Shown: positions 27,471 through 35,473 of the stretch, piece after piece
How positions within the stretch are numbered: the first letter of the stretch is position 1
How the letters are laid out: each line of letters opens with the position of its first letter
Source: an uncultured bacterium
GTDB lineage: Bacteria > Calescibacteriota > Calescibacteriia > Calescibacteriales > Calescibacteriaceae
Assembly: GCA_938036315.1 (NCBI GenBank)
Contig: CALHPK010000009.1
Coordinates: forward strand, 1 to 64,000
Length of the DNA: 64,000 nt
Reading direction: 5' to 3'
Notes under the pieces: model-generated
Databases searched by the model: none
Seen by the model: only the letters and a program-made list of their open reading frames with translations
What the model was told of the DNA's origin: nothing
Made by a program: the position numbers and the translations under genes

Positions 27471-27526
27471 ATAAATTTATAAAATTTTATATCTTTCCAT
27501 AAATTTATAAAATTTTATATCTTTCC
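27471..27526. repeat. 28-bp perfect tandem duplication containing palindromes
   Basis: A 28-base unit starting ATAAATTTATAAAATTTTAT occurs twice without a mismatch and ends four bases before the TM2 start codon. Each unit has two overlapping perfect palindromes, ATAAATTTAT and ATAAAATTTTAT. It could hold duplicated operators or a duplicated -10 element (TATAAAAT). Confidence 0.9.
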
Positions 27527-27530
27527 TAGT

Positions 27531-27923
27531 ATGCTAAAAGATGAATTGCTAAAACTTGTTGAAATAGAATTCCTCAGAAGGAAAAAAGATGTGTCTACAG
27601 CATATATCTTATGTATATTTTTTTGGTTTCTCGGAATACATAAATTTTACCTTAACAAGATAGGAGAAGGAATCCTCTATATCTTACTACCACCACTTTC
27701 CTTATTTTTCACAATATCTGGTTTTTTTTCATTAAATAGCACATTTTTCCACTTTGGGATCTTCGTCGCAGGAGTTACAATCTTATACATAATATATGAC
27801 CTTTTAACCCTTTGGAAACAAGTCGAAAATTCAAATTATAACATATACAGGAGTATTTTTGAAAAAATCTGCGGAGTACCTTATGAGAATATAATCCAGA
27901 AAGGAGTTGATGAGAATGTCTGA
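27531..27923 (+). CDS. TM2-domain membrane protein
   Basis: Small inner-membrane protein of 130 residues. After a short basic N terminus (FLRRKKDVSTAY) comes the TM2 pattern: helix one CIFFWFLGIHKFYLNKIGEG, then a hydrophobic hairpin and a final helix ending IYDLLTLWKQVENSN. TM2 proteins have no settled biochemical function. The start has no Shine-Dalgarno and sits directly after the duplicated 28-bp unit. Its stop codon lies in a 9-bp imperfect duplication (TCTGAAGAA, TCTGAAGAC). Confidence 0.78.
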   Translation: MLKDELLKLVEIEFLRRKKDVSTAYILCIFFWFLGIHKFYLNKIGEGILYILLPPLSLFFTISGFFSLNSTFFHFGIFVAGVTILYIIYDLLTLWKQVENSNYNIYRSIFEKICGVPYENIIQKGVDENV

Positions 27924-27964
27924 AGAATCTGAAGACCATTACCTAACATAAACAAGGACTGAAG

Positions 27965-29344
27965 ATGATAAAACTTAAATCTCCAAAGGAGAGTATTTGT
28001 GAACCTAATTTCCAGCCGAAACCTCTTCCCGAATTTCCAGGGTTTTCAAAGATTATAGGTCCCGGCATAGTGTGGATGGCACTGGCGCAGGGCTCCGGTG
28101 AACTTATATGGTGGCCATATCTTATTGCAAAATATGGCACAGCCCTGCTCCCTTTACTTGTACCATCAGCCCTTATCCAACTCCCCCTTACATATCACAT
28201 CGGCAAATATTCAATGCTCACAGGAGAAAGTATATGGAGAGGATTTTTCAGAATTTCCAAGAAATTTACCTTCATCTTCTGGTTACTTATGAACTTTTCA
28301 TTTTTTTGGTTTGGAGCATTTGTCGTAGCTGGAGGAACTGCTCTGACAGAACTCATACCACTAGGATTATCACCCAAAATAGCGTCAACACTATGGGGAT
28401 ACATCCTTATTTTCACAATGTTTTTAATCTTACTGAAGGCAAGAAAAACTTATGATATCATTGAAAAATTTATGTGGCTTGTTGCCATAGGAACTTTCTC
28501 TGGATTACTCATCTCTTGTTTCCACCCCAATGTCACACAAAAATTCGGAGACTTTCTAAAAGGATTTTTCTCATTGAATATCAAAGCAATAGACCCTAAA
28601 GATTATGAAAAAACAATAACCGCTATAACTTTTATGGGACTCGGAGGATTCTGGTCCCTTTTCTACTCTTACTGGGTATTAGACAAGGGTTTTGGCATGA
28701 GTTACTTTAGCAAAGGTGAATTTAACTTCGGGTTCATCCCATCTTCAGAGTCTTCGGTTACTGCTTTCAGGAAGTGGAAAATAGCACTCGCTACTGATTC
28801 ATCAATAGGAACCGTGGGAAATCTCATAACGACTTTTATGACATGCTTTCTTGCCTTTGCCATATTACACCCCAAAGCTGTTTATCCTGAAGGCTACAAG
28901 ATTGCAGTTGTTCAATCTGAATTTTTCGCAGGATGGTTCGGGAATCTCGGGAAGAAAATTTTCCTCTTTTCATCTGCTCTCTTCCTCATAGACACGTGGA
29001 TAACAACTGCAGATACCCTATCTAAGATAAACATTGACATAATCAAAACCTACGGGGCAAAAGTAGATGAAAAGAAACTATATAAAATGATCCTTACGAT
29101 TATCACTGCTATAACATGTATTACTTTACCTATCGCACAACCAGGGGAACTTATTGTTTTCTCCGCAATGGTAGGATTTGTCGGAATGGTAATTTTCTCT
29201 TTTCTTATCCTTTATCTTATACATATAAAGCTCAAAAAACTCTTGCCCGAAAAGGTAAAGCCCACTAAATTTTCCCTTGCTCTGATGCTTATAAGCTCCA
29301 TAGCATATCTTACAATGTTTATTTTGTACCTGATGGCAAGATGA
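27965..29344 (+). CDS. Nramp-related membrane transporter lacking canonical metal motifs
   Basis: 459-residue protein with about 11 membrane helices of the Nramp/APC fold. The first helix reads GPGIVWMALAQGSGELIWWP, where true Nramps have the metal ligands DPGN. The sixth-helix region reads TFMGLGGFWSLFYSYWVLDK instead of MPHN. The region resembles Nramp-like transporters annotated in Planctomycetes and other bacteria (from memory). Missing metal-binding residues argue against Mn/Fe transport; the substrate is unknown. ATG at 27965 is preceded by GGACTGAAG, a weak ribosome-binding site. Confidence 0.75.
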   Translation: MIKLKSPKESICEPNFQPKPLPEFPGFSKIIGPGIVWMALAQGSGELIWWPYLIAKYGTALLPLLVPSALIQLPLTYHIGKYSMLTGESIWRGFFRISKKFTFIFWLLMNFSFFWFGAFVVAGGTALTELIPLGLSPKIASTLWGYILIFTMFLILLKARKTYDIIEKFMWLVAIGTFSGLLISCFHPNVTQKFGDFLKGFFSLNIKAIDPKDYEKTITAITFMGLGGFWSLFYSYWVLDKGFGMSYFSKGEFNFGFIPSSESSVTAFRKWKIALATDSSIGTVGNLITTFMTCFLAFAILHPKAVYPEGYKIAVVQSEFFAGWFGNLGKKIFLFSSALFLIDTWITTADTLSKINIDIIKTYGAKVDEKKLYKMILTIITAITCITLPIAQPGELIVFSAMVGFVGMVIFSFLILYLIHIKLKKLLPEKVKPTKFSLALMLISSIAYLTMFILYLMAR

Positions 29345-29412
29345 CTTTGTGAACTGGCACTCCAAAATTTTTAAACTTAAGAATTAGATGGAGAACCACT
29401 GAATACCCAAAA

Positions 29413-30405
29413 ATGATCATCGAAGCTCTATCACTTACAATATTTGTATTAGTAAAGGATATAAAATCTTTTGAATTCGGAGAATTTACACGAATAGCCA
29501 TAGAAATGCGCGAAAAAATCGATTTTAATTTCTCAGCAGGAGAAAAATACATCAAAATCATCTTTAACAAAGATATAATAACATCAAAAGCAAAAAAACA
29601 CAAAAACTTTGATATAGAAATTAAAGGAAAAGTTCTAAAAATAAATTTCGGGAAACAAATAAGCTTCGCAAAGTACTTTGTAATACCATTTCCATACAAA
29701 ATTATTGTTGATGTCAGCTTTGCTCAAATGGAAATTGAAGATATAATCCAGAGCGGAGAGAAAAAACCAGTTATAGTAATCGATCCGGGACATGGCGGGA
29801 AGGATCCGGGTGCAGTTTTTGGTAATCTGAGGGAAAAAGACATAACTCTGAAGACTGCAAAATTACTCTACGAATTGATAAAAGAGGATGGGAAATTCGA
29901 TGTGTTTATGACGAGGGATTCTGATAAATTCTTAGAACTTGAGGAAAGAAGTGCTCTTGCTAATTCTCTGCAATGCGACGTGTTCATCTCAATACATGTC
30001 AACTCCGCTCCCTCTTACCACGCACACGGTACAGAAATATTCTACTTTTCAAAAAATTATTCAAAATACGCAATGAAAGTTGCATCCAAAGAAAACGGTA
30101 TAAAACTAAATGAAGATTTTCCCATAGTGTTTGACATCTCCACAGATTTCAAAGAAGATGAGAGCAAGGAGCTTGCAGATCTGATAGCACGGGAGTTTTG
30201 GAACAAAGGTGAAAAAGTAAGAACCAAAGAAGGAGCTCCGCTTTACGTCCTAGCTGGAACATATTGTACTGCAGTTCTTGTTGAAATAGGATTTATAACA
30301 AATCTCCTAGACAGAGAAAAATTACAATCCGAAAGTTTCCTAAAAAAAATAGCAATCGCTATATACAATGCAATAAGAAAATACAATTTCAAAAATAGTA
30401 TATAA
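29413..30405 (+). CDS. N-acetylmuramoyl-L-alanine amidase (AMIN + Amidase_3)
   Basis: Zinc amidase that cleaves the peptide stem from peptidoglycan, as in E. coli AmiA/B/C for daughter-cell separation. The 330 residues begin with a short hydrophobic segment, then an AMIN-like beta domain at about 15-105 (FTRIAIEMREKIDFNF ... YKIIVDV). The catalytic domain at about 120-325 has VIVIDPGHGGKDPGAVFG (zinc His), LREKDITLKTAKLL, SLQCDVFISIHVNSAPS (second zinc His) and AVLVEIGFITN (catalytic Glu). The N terminus is short for a full signal peptide. It is convergent with a small gene one base away. Confidence 0.88.
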   Translation: MIIEALSLTIFVLVKDIKSFEFGEFTRIAIEMREKIDFNFSAGEKYIKIIFNKDIITSKAKKHKNFDIEIKGKVLKINFGKQISFAKYFVIPFPYKIIVDVSFAQMEIEDIIQSGEKKPVIVIDPGHGGKDPGAVFGNLREKDITLKTAKLLYELIKEDGKFDVFMTRDSDKFLELEERSALANSLQCDVFISIHVNSAPSYHAHGTEIFYFSKNYSKYAMKVASKENGIKLNEDFPIVFDISTDFKEDESKELADLIAREFWNKGEKVRTKEGAPLYVLAGTYCTAVLVEIGFITNLLDREKLQSESFLKKIAIAIYNAIRKYNFKNSI

Positions 30406-30406
30406 G

Positions 30407-30742
30407 CTATCTCTTCTTCTTCACTTCACTCTTTTTCTCACTTTTATCCTTGAATGTTACCTCAACTCTTATCTCCACAGCAGTATCAAGAAGAACTTTT
30501 TTCATAAGTCCAATGACATCAATTGATCTGAGAAACTGTCTGAGCTCTTTGCGCAAAACATCTGTGATGTTCTTAACCAAAATTTTTGAAATGTTCAGCC
30601 CTTTTTCGGTCAGAAGTCCTAAAATTGAAATTCCAATCCCGGGAAGGCGAGAAGTTAGGAATTTTTTCAGCTCCTCTGAGACCTCCATCCTCCTTCCTCT
30701 TTCCTCAGCCTCCCCGTGATCAACTTTATCTTGATACTTCAT
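30407..30742 (-). CDS. Hypothetical protein, about 111 residues
   Basis: Not recognised. The product is helical and highly charged with no membrane segment. The middle (LPGIGISILGLLTEKGLNIS) is amphipathic, and TAVEIRVEVTFKDKSEKKSE gives a beta strand followed by a Lys-rich tail. ATG at 30742 was chosen; a shorter start at 30688 (MEVSEELKKF) has AGGAAGGAGG directly abutting it. It is convergent with the amidase gene and has no partner on its strand. Confidence 0.6.
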   Translation of the reverse strand: MKYQDKVDHGEAEERGRRMEVSEELKKFLTSRLPGIGISILGLLTEKGLNISKILVKNITDVLRKELRQFLRSIDVIGLMKKVLLDTAVEIRVEVTFKDKSEKKSEVKKKR

Positions 30743-30924
30743 CTTATAAAATTTTAACAATTATCTGCTCAAATATCCTTTAATTTACGGAGGTATACCT
30801 TAGTCTATAATGCTACTACTCTCTCACTTGCACCATAATATACTAACATAAATCTGGTATTAGATAACCACCTTTCACACTCAAGAACAAATCTGTTTCA
30901 CCAAGGGGAATTTTTCTCCTTTGA

Positions 30925-31677
30925 CTATTCCAGTACAATTTTTCCCTCTTTCATTATGGATGATATTTCTTGAGGATTCTCTAACAAAAAATTAACTATC
31001 CACGGCACACCTTTTACAGCTCTGCTTTTTATATGGCAAAAGTTGGCAGGGAGATTAAGTGACTCATCTGGATCTATACAAAAACAATATGCGTCTGGAC
31101 GAGTATAATACACAAGGTTCGCAGCCGGATATACCTTCAACGATGTACCAACTACTATGAAAATATCAGCTTTCTGAACTTCGCTGTAGGCAATCTCCAT
31201 ATTCTCCACTGCTTCACCGAATAGCACAACATTATGTCTCAATTGAGATCCACCCTCGCACTTGTCTCCCAATCTTAAATCAATAGTCCTATCATCTGTT
31301 ATATCTATATCGTAATAATGAGGAGTTGGACACATACACTTATTTTGTGTAATAAGACCATGAAGATGGATAACTTTTGTGCTCCCTGCTCTCTCATGCA
31401 GATTATCAATATTTTGTGTGATAACAACGGTATTGTATTTTTTTTCGAGGCTGGCTATAGCATAATGTGCAGCGTTCGGTTTCGCTTCAAGGATCTTTCT
31501 GCGACGAATATTGTAAAATTCGAGAACTTTTTCAGTATTCCTTACTAAAGCGTCAATAGTAGCAACCTCCTCTATAGGATACTTAATCCATAGACCATCC
31601 ACATCTCTAAAGGTAGGAAGTCCGCTCTCCCGCGAAACTCCAGCTCCAGTAAAAACGACAATATATCTTATTCTCAT
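30925..31677 (-). CDS. cobB: Sir2-family NAD-dependent protein deacylase
   Basis: Removes acetyl or other acyl groups from lysine using NAD. The 250 residues contain VFTGAGVSRESGLPTFRD, VITQNIDNLHERAGSTKVIH, the catalytic His in HLHG, VVLFGEAVENM and VVGTSLKVYPAANLVYY. The zinc module is reduced: CMC and later KCEGG supply three Cys instead of four in two CxxC pairs. The short form resembles Bacteroidetes-type sirtuins. It starts MRIRYIVVFTGAG with almost no N-terminal extension. Confidence 0.9.
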   Translation of the reverse strand: MRIRYIVVFTGAGVSRESGLPTFRDVDGLWIKYPIEEVATIDALVRNTEKVLEFYNIRRRKILEAKPNAAHYAIASLEKKYNTVVITQNIDNLHERAGSTKVIHLHGLITQNKCMCPTPHYYDIDITDDRTIDLRLGDKCEGGSQLRHNVVLFGEAVENMEIAYSEVQKADIFIVVGTSLKVYPAANLVYYTRPDAYCFCIDPDESLNLPANFCHIKSRAVKGVPWIVNFLLENPQEISSIMKEGKIVLE

Positions 31678-31791
31678 AAGATAATTTTATCAGTCTTTAT
31701 AAACTTCTAACTCTTCATACTGTAAAAATTTATCTTTCTCCTTACTCTTTTTTATCTCTTTACAATTTCCAAAAAAATTAAAAAGAGTTGC

Positions 31792-32841
31792 TTATTCTTC
31801 AATCATAATTTGAGCGATTGTTTTGAAATCAAAGCCCCTGAGAAGACTGTAAAGTTCATCTCCAACTCTTGTAAATTTCTTTTCATTGTGTTCAACTTTT
31901 TTTAGACCATCTATTATATTGGTAGAAGTTGCACTTTCTTGAATGAATTCAGGGTATATTTCATCGTTGAGGATGATGTTCGGTAAAGACACAAACTTTA
32001 CATTTACAAGTCTTTTGGCTATTTCAAAGGGGAACTTCGGTAATTTGTAAAACACAACCGCTGGCTTTTTAAGCAGTGCAGCTTCTAAGGAAGCAGTTCC
32101 AGAGGCGCATATTACAGCATCAGAAATATGCATTACCCACCTTGAAAGATGAGTGGGAAAAATTTTCACATTGCTATTTTGTATTTGTATGGGGAAATCT
32201 GTCGGTATTAGAATTACTGAAGGACTAAGCTCTTTTGCTAATTCATTGACAAGTGACTCGTGGCTTCTGATTTCAGATATTCGTGAGCCCGGAAGAATGG
32301 CGTATCTTTTACTACCTGCTAATTTTATTCCATCTTCTATCTTCTGTCTTCTCCAATCTCTCATCTCATCTTCTATTATTCTGCACAGAGGATGACCAGT
32401 AAAAACCCCTCTTTTTGTCCATATATTTCGTTCAAATGGGAACACAAAAAGAATTTTGTCAGCTATCTTTTCCACAAGTTCCTTTCTATGCGGACGCCAT
32501 GCCCAGACCGTAGGGGGAATATAAAAAACCACCTTTATTTTTCTGTTAGTTGACTTTATCACTGTCCCAAGAAGGATATTGAAGTCCGGGGAATCTACAA
32601 GTATTGCAAGGTCCACTTTTGCATTTGATAGGAAATTAAGGGTTTCAAGAAAAACATTGAAGAATCTGAGCTGAGGAATCCCAATAGTTCCCAAGAAATT
32701 GCTATGATCGTTACGGTATATAGGTATAGTTTTTTTGTTTATTCTTATCACTGAGTATATGTATTCTTGGTCAAAGTAGGGAATTATTCTTGATAGGTAA
32801 AGCTTTGCGGAGGGTTCAAAAGCTGAAATAAGAATTTTCAT
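31792..32841 (-). CDS. lpxB: Lipid-A-disaccharide synthase
   Basis: GT-B fold membrane-associated glycosyltransferase joining UDP-2,3-diacylglucosamine and lipid X. The 349 residues hold LVDSPDFNILLG (catalytic-region Asp), VVFYIPPTVWAWRPHRKEL, GHPLCRIIE, AILPGSRISEI, ICASGTASLEAALLKKPAVV and LPNIILNDEIYPEFIQESAT. The N-terminal signature normally AGExSGDxxGA is ISAFEPSAKLYLSR: Glu is kept but Gly-Asp is lost. ATG at 32841 was chosen because the longer frame would run into the divergent tRNA. lpxA, lpxC, lpxD and lpxK are not in the window. Confidence 0.88.
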   Translation of the reverse strand: MKILISAFEPSAKLYLSRIIPYFDQEYIYSVIRINKKTIPIYRNDHSNFLGTIGIPQLRFFNVFLETLNFLSNAKVDLAILVDSPDFNILLGTVIKSTNRKIKVVFYIPPTVWAWRPHRKELVEKIADKILFVFPFERNIWTKRGVFTGHPLCRIIEDEMRDWRRQKIEDGIKLAGSKRYAILPGSRISEIRSHESLVNELAKELSPSVILIPTDFPIQIQNSNVKIFPTHLSRWVMHISDAVICASGTASLEAALLKKPAVVFYKLPKFPFEIAKRLVNVKFVSLPNIILNDEIYPEFIQESATSTNIIDGLKKVEHNEKKFTRVGDELYSLLRGFDFKTIAQIMIEE

Positions 32842-32892
32842 TTTTAAGGAAATATATAATTTTAAAAGATGTAATCGGAGAAATTTCAATTT

Positions 32893-32968
32893 GCCCCCGT
32901 AGCTCAATAGGAAGAGCAGGGGACTTCTAATCCCCAGGTTGCGGGTTCGAGTCCCGCCGGGGGTACCA
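32893..32968 (+). tRNA. tRNA-Arg (anticodon UCU)
   Basis: Cloverleaf with acceptor GCCCCCG/CGGGGGT (G1-U72 wobble), D arm GCTC/GAGC, anticodon stem GGGGA/TCCCC around loop CTTCTAA (anticodon TCT, reads AGA), T arm GCGGG-TTCGAGT-CCCGC, discriminator A and an encoded CCA at 32966-32968. It is divergent from lpxB, 51 bases away. AGA is the main Arg codon of neighbouring genes. Confidence 0.95.
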
Positions 32969-33301
32969 CAATGAGTTTCTTTGCACCTGCCCGCATTCTA
33001 CTTATTACAGAATTCATCATACTGTAAAATCTCATCTTCAGATTTCAAAAGATCTTCCTTGAATATGACTCGAATATAATAGGAAAATATTTCTAAACTT
33101 CATTTGTGTAAACTCAAATATTTCTACTTGATTTGAACATTTTTTACTTTATACTACCGCAAAAGACAAAAAGAATAATTTGCCAAAAGATTTATAGTGG
33201 CAGATTATATACAATACAATCACTTGTTATAATTTATAAAAGTATTCTTAAATTTGTAAAATAAATAATTACAGGATTTTTATAATGGTTAAATTTTAAT
33301 T
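32969..33301. other. Intergenic region upstream of fliM, no gene seen
   Basis: About 330 AT-rich bases after tRNA-Arg(UCU). No open frame with a ribosome-binding site and no strong terminator hairpin after the tRNA was found. A TATAAT at 33281-33286 lies 15 bases before the fliM ATG and could be its -10 element; no good -35 accompanies it. Confidence 0.5.
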
Positions 33302-34432
33302 ATGATGCAACCTAAAAAACCGCCAAGAAGACTTGGCAAAGAGGAGGAAGAAATAAAGGAAAAAGAAGCCAAAGCTGAAGCTAAGAAGCCAAAAGAAGAA
33401 CCCCGACAGTTATTGACTCAGGAGGAAGTAGATGCACTCCTTATGGGACTGCGAGGGGGAGAAATCAAAATTAAAGAGCCAACCTCTGAAGAACTGCAAA
33501 GAGCTGCCGAAAAATACCCAAGATATGATTTCAAAAAGGTTGGGCGCTTCATCTCTAAAATGAGGCTTCCGGCTCTGGAGGTAATACACAGGAGGTTCTC
33601 AACAGATGCTCGGTCTATCCTCTCAGTAGCTCTCCAAAAAATTATGGATATCTCTATGCTTGATACAACAGTTGGAGAATTCGGGAATTTTATAGATAAT
33701 GTACCTCTCCCAGCTCTTTTTGTTGTTATCACAATGAAACCTATGAGAGGATTTTCCCTGTGGGTTCTCGAAGCCCCGCTTGTACTTGCTATCATCGATA
33801 TACTACTCGGAGGCCAAGGAAGAGCTATAAAAGCAGAAGGAAGAGAATTTACAAGAATAGAGCAGAGACTCATAAGAAGGGTTCTCTCCACAATATTAAA
33901 ATCTTATCAGACCGCATGGGAACCAGTAATTAGAATCTATCCTGAAATAGTAAGAGTTGAAAGTCATCCACAATTTGCTACTATAGTACCCGAGTCAGAC
34001 CTTGTTGTATATACCCGATATGACGTTGATCTGGGAATGATTTCTGGAAAAATGTATGTTGCTATTCCATATTCTACACTTGAGCCTATAAAGTCACAGC
34101 TTCAAGCTGGCTATCAACCCACAAGTCTTGAGATCGATAGAAAATGGGTTGAAAGGTTAGTGGAACAGCTGAAAGCCTGTCCGGTTTCTGCCACTGTTGA
34201 ACTTGGGAGAGTTAAATTAACTCTGGAAGAGCTCCTAAAACTCAAAAAAGGAGATGTACTTGTGCTTAATTCCTCTCCATATGAAGAATCTGCAGTCGTG
34301 TATATCCAGAATATACCAAAATTTTGGGGTATCCCAGGAGTATCCGGAGAGAAAAAATCCATCTTTGTAACAAAGCTTATCCCGTCAAGGGATGAAAAGA
34401 AACTTGATATCTTAAGAAGGTTACTGGTGTAG
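33302..34432 (+). CDS. fliM: Flagellar motor switch protein FliM
   Basis: C-ring protein that binds phospho-CheY to switch rotor direction. The 376 residues begin with a Lys/Glu/Pro-rich stretch (RLGKEEEEIKEKEAKAEAKK) before the CheY-binding motif LTQEEVDALL at about 38-47, which sits at the extreme N terminus in typical FliM. The middle domain (about 75-260) has YDFKKVGRFISKMRLPALEV and WVLEAPLVLAIIDILLGGQG. A C-terminal SpoA-like domain (about 285-355) is LEELLKLKKGDVLVLN. It is encoded alone, away from the flg cluster and from fliN/fliG. Confidence 0.94.
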   Translation: MMQPKKPPRRLGKEEEEIKEKEAKAEAKKPKEEPRQLLTQEEVDALLMGLRGGEIKIKEPTSEELQRAAEKYPRYDFKKVGRFISKMRLPALEVIHRRFSTDARSILSVALQKIMDISMLDTTVGEFGNFIDNVPLPALFVVITMKPMRGFSLWVLEAPLVLAIIDILLGGQGRAIKAEGREFTRIEQRLIRRVLSTILKSYQTAWEPVIRIYPEIVRVESHPQFATIVPESDLVVYTRYDVDLGMISGKMYVAIPYSTLEPIKSQLQAGYQPTSLEIDRKWVERLVEQLKACPVSATVELGRVKLTLEELLKLKKGDVLVLNSSPYEESAVVYIQNIPKFWGIPGVSGEKKSIFVTKLIPSRDEKKLDILRRLLV

Positions 34433-34484
34433 GTGAAAAGAAAATTGCTGAGTAAGTGAATTTTGTTGATTTTGCACCTTTCAG

Positions 34485-35390
34485 ATGCGCCTGAAGGTTG
34501 GAACTCGTGGAAGTAAGCTCGCCATAAAGCAAGCAGAAATATTCATTAATTCGCTTTCGGAAAAATTGAGCGAGCTCGGAGAGAAGGCAGAATTTGATAT
34601 AGTCATAGTGAAAACAAAGGGTGATAAAATTCTTGATTCCCCGTTGAGTAAGGTACCAGGTAAGGGCTTTTTTGTCAAAGAGCTTGAGGAAGAACTTATA
34701 AATGGTAATATCCATTTTGCGGTCCATTCCCTAAAAGATGTCCCGACCGATATTCCAGAGAAGCTTACGCTCGCAGCCTTTATGAAAAGAGAATCACCAC
34801 ACGATGTTATCATAGGTTTAACACCAGATGATATTCGCGCACTAGGAAAGGAAAGAAAAATAAAAGTAGGTACATCTTCTCTACGCCGCGAAATTCAACT
34901 TATTGAAAAATTTGGGAATTTGATAGAAATCATCCCACTACGAGGTAATTTAGATACTCGTATAAATAAGATCAAGCAGGGAGCCTGCGATGCTATTGTT
35001 GTCGCTTACTGTGGAGTCAAAAGACTCGGACTCGAAAACCTTATATCATACAACTTCACCACAGAAGAGTTCTTATATCCCCCAGGACAAGGAATAATTT
35101 CCATTGAGACAAAAAAAGATTCAGAATACGAGTCCATTGCTAAACTTGTTGATGACAAGGTATCAAGGTTTCTGGGAGAAATTGAAAGAGGAATACTCAA
35201 GTATGTTGGAGGCGGCTGTAATATACCTGTCGGCATATGCACCATCTGTGATGATAAGCTATATGTGAGATTCAGAGTCTTTGGTAAGATTGAATACGAC
35301 AGAACATTTGAGAGATTCTCTTTTGACTCATCACAAATCCTTGAAGATGTGCTAAGAGATTTAACAAGGATAGGTATAGTTTCTTCATAG
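34485..35390 (+). CDS. hemC: Hydroxymethylbilane synthase (porphobilinogen deaminase)
   Basis: Polymerises four porphobilinogens to hydroxymethylbilane in tetrapyrrole synthesis. The 301 residues show VGTRGSKLAIKQAEIF, VKTKGDKILDSPLSKVPGKG, FAVHSLKDVPTDIPEKLTLA (catalytic Asp), VGTSSLRREIQL, LRGNLDTRINKIKQGACDAI and GGGCNIPVG with the dipyrromethane-binding Cys near 245. Length matches the family. No other hem gene is adjacent. ccmF, which handles heme for cytochromes c, follows after about 80 bases on the same strand. Confidence 0.96.
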   Translation: MRLKVGTRGSKLAIKQAEIFINSLSEKLSELGEKAEFDIVIVKTKGDKILDSPLSKVPGKGFFVKELEEELINGNIHFAVHSLKDVPTDIPEKLTLAAFMKRESPHDVIIGLTPDDIRALGKERKIKVGTSSLRREIQLIEKFGNLIEIIPLRGNLDTRINKIKQGACDAIVVAYCGVKRLGLENLISYNFTTEEFLYPPGQGIISIETKKDSEYESIAKLVDDKVSRFLGEIERGILKYVGGGCNIPVGICTICDDKLYVRFRVFGKIEYDRTFERFSFDSSQILEDVLRDLTRIGIVSS

Positions 35391-35473
35391 AACAAGCCTT
35401 GCCACTTATGTTTATTCATTCGATTTTATCTTGATTTTTGGAAATCCTCTACCAAGGGTATAACATAGAATGA

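Noticed and set aside
27401-27526. CRISPR-like repeats
   Set aside because: Only two copies of each unit, with no spacers between them and no cas genes nearby.
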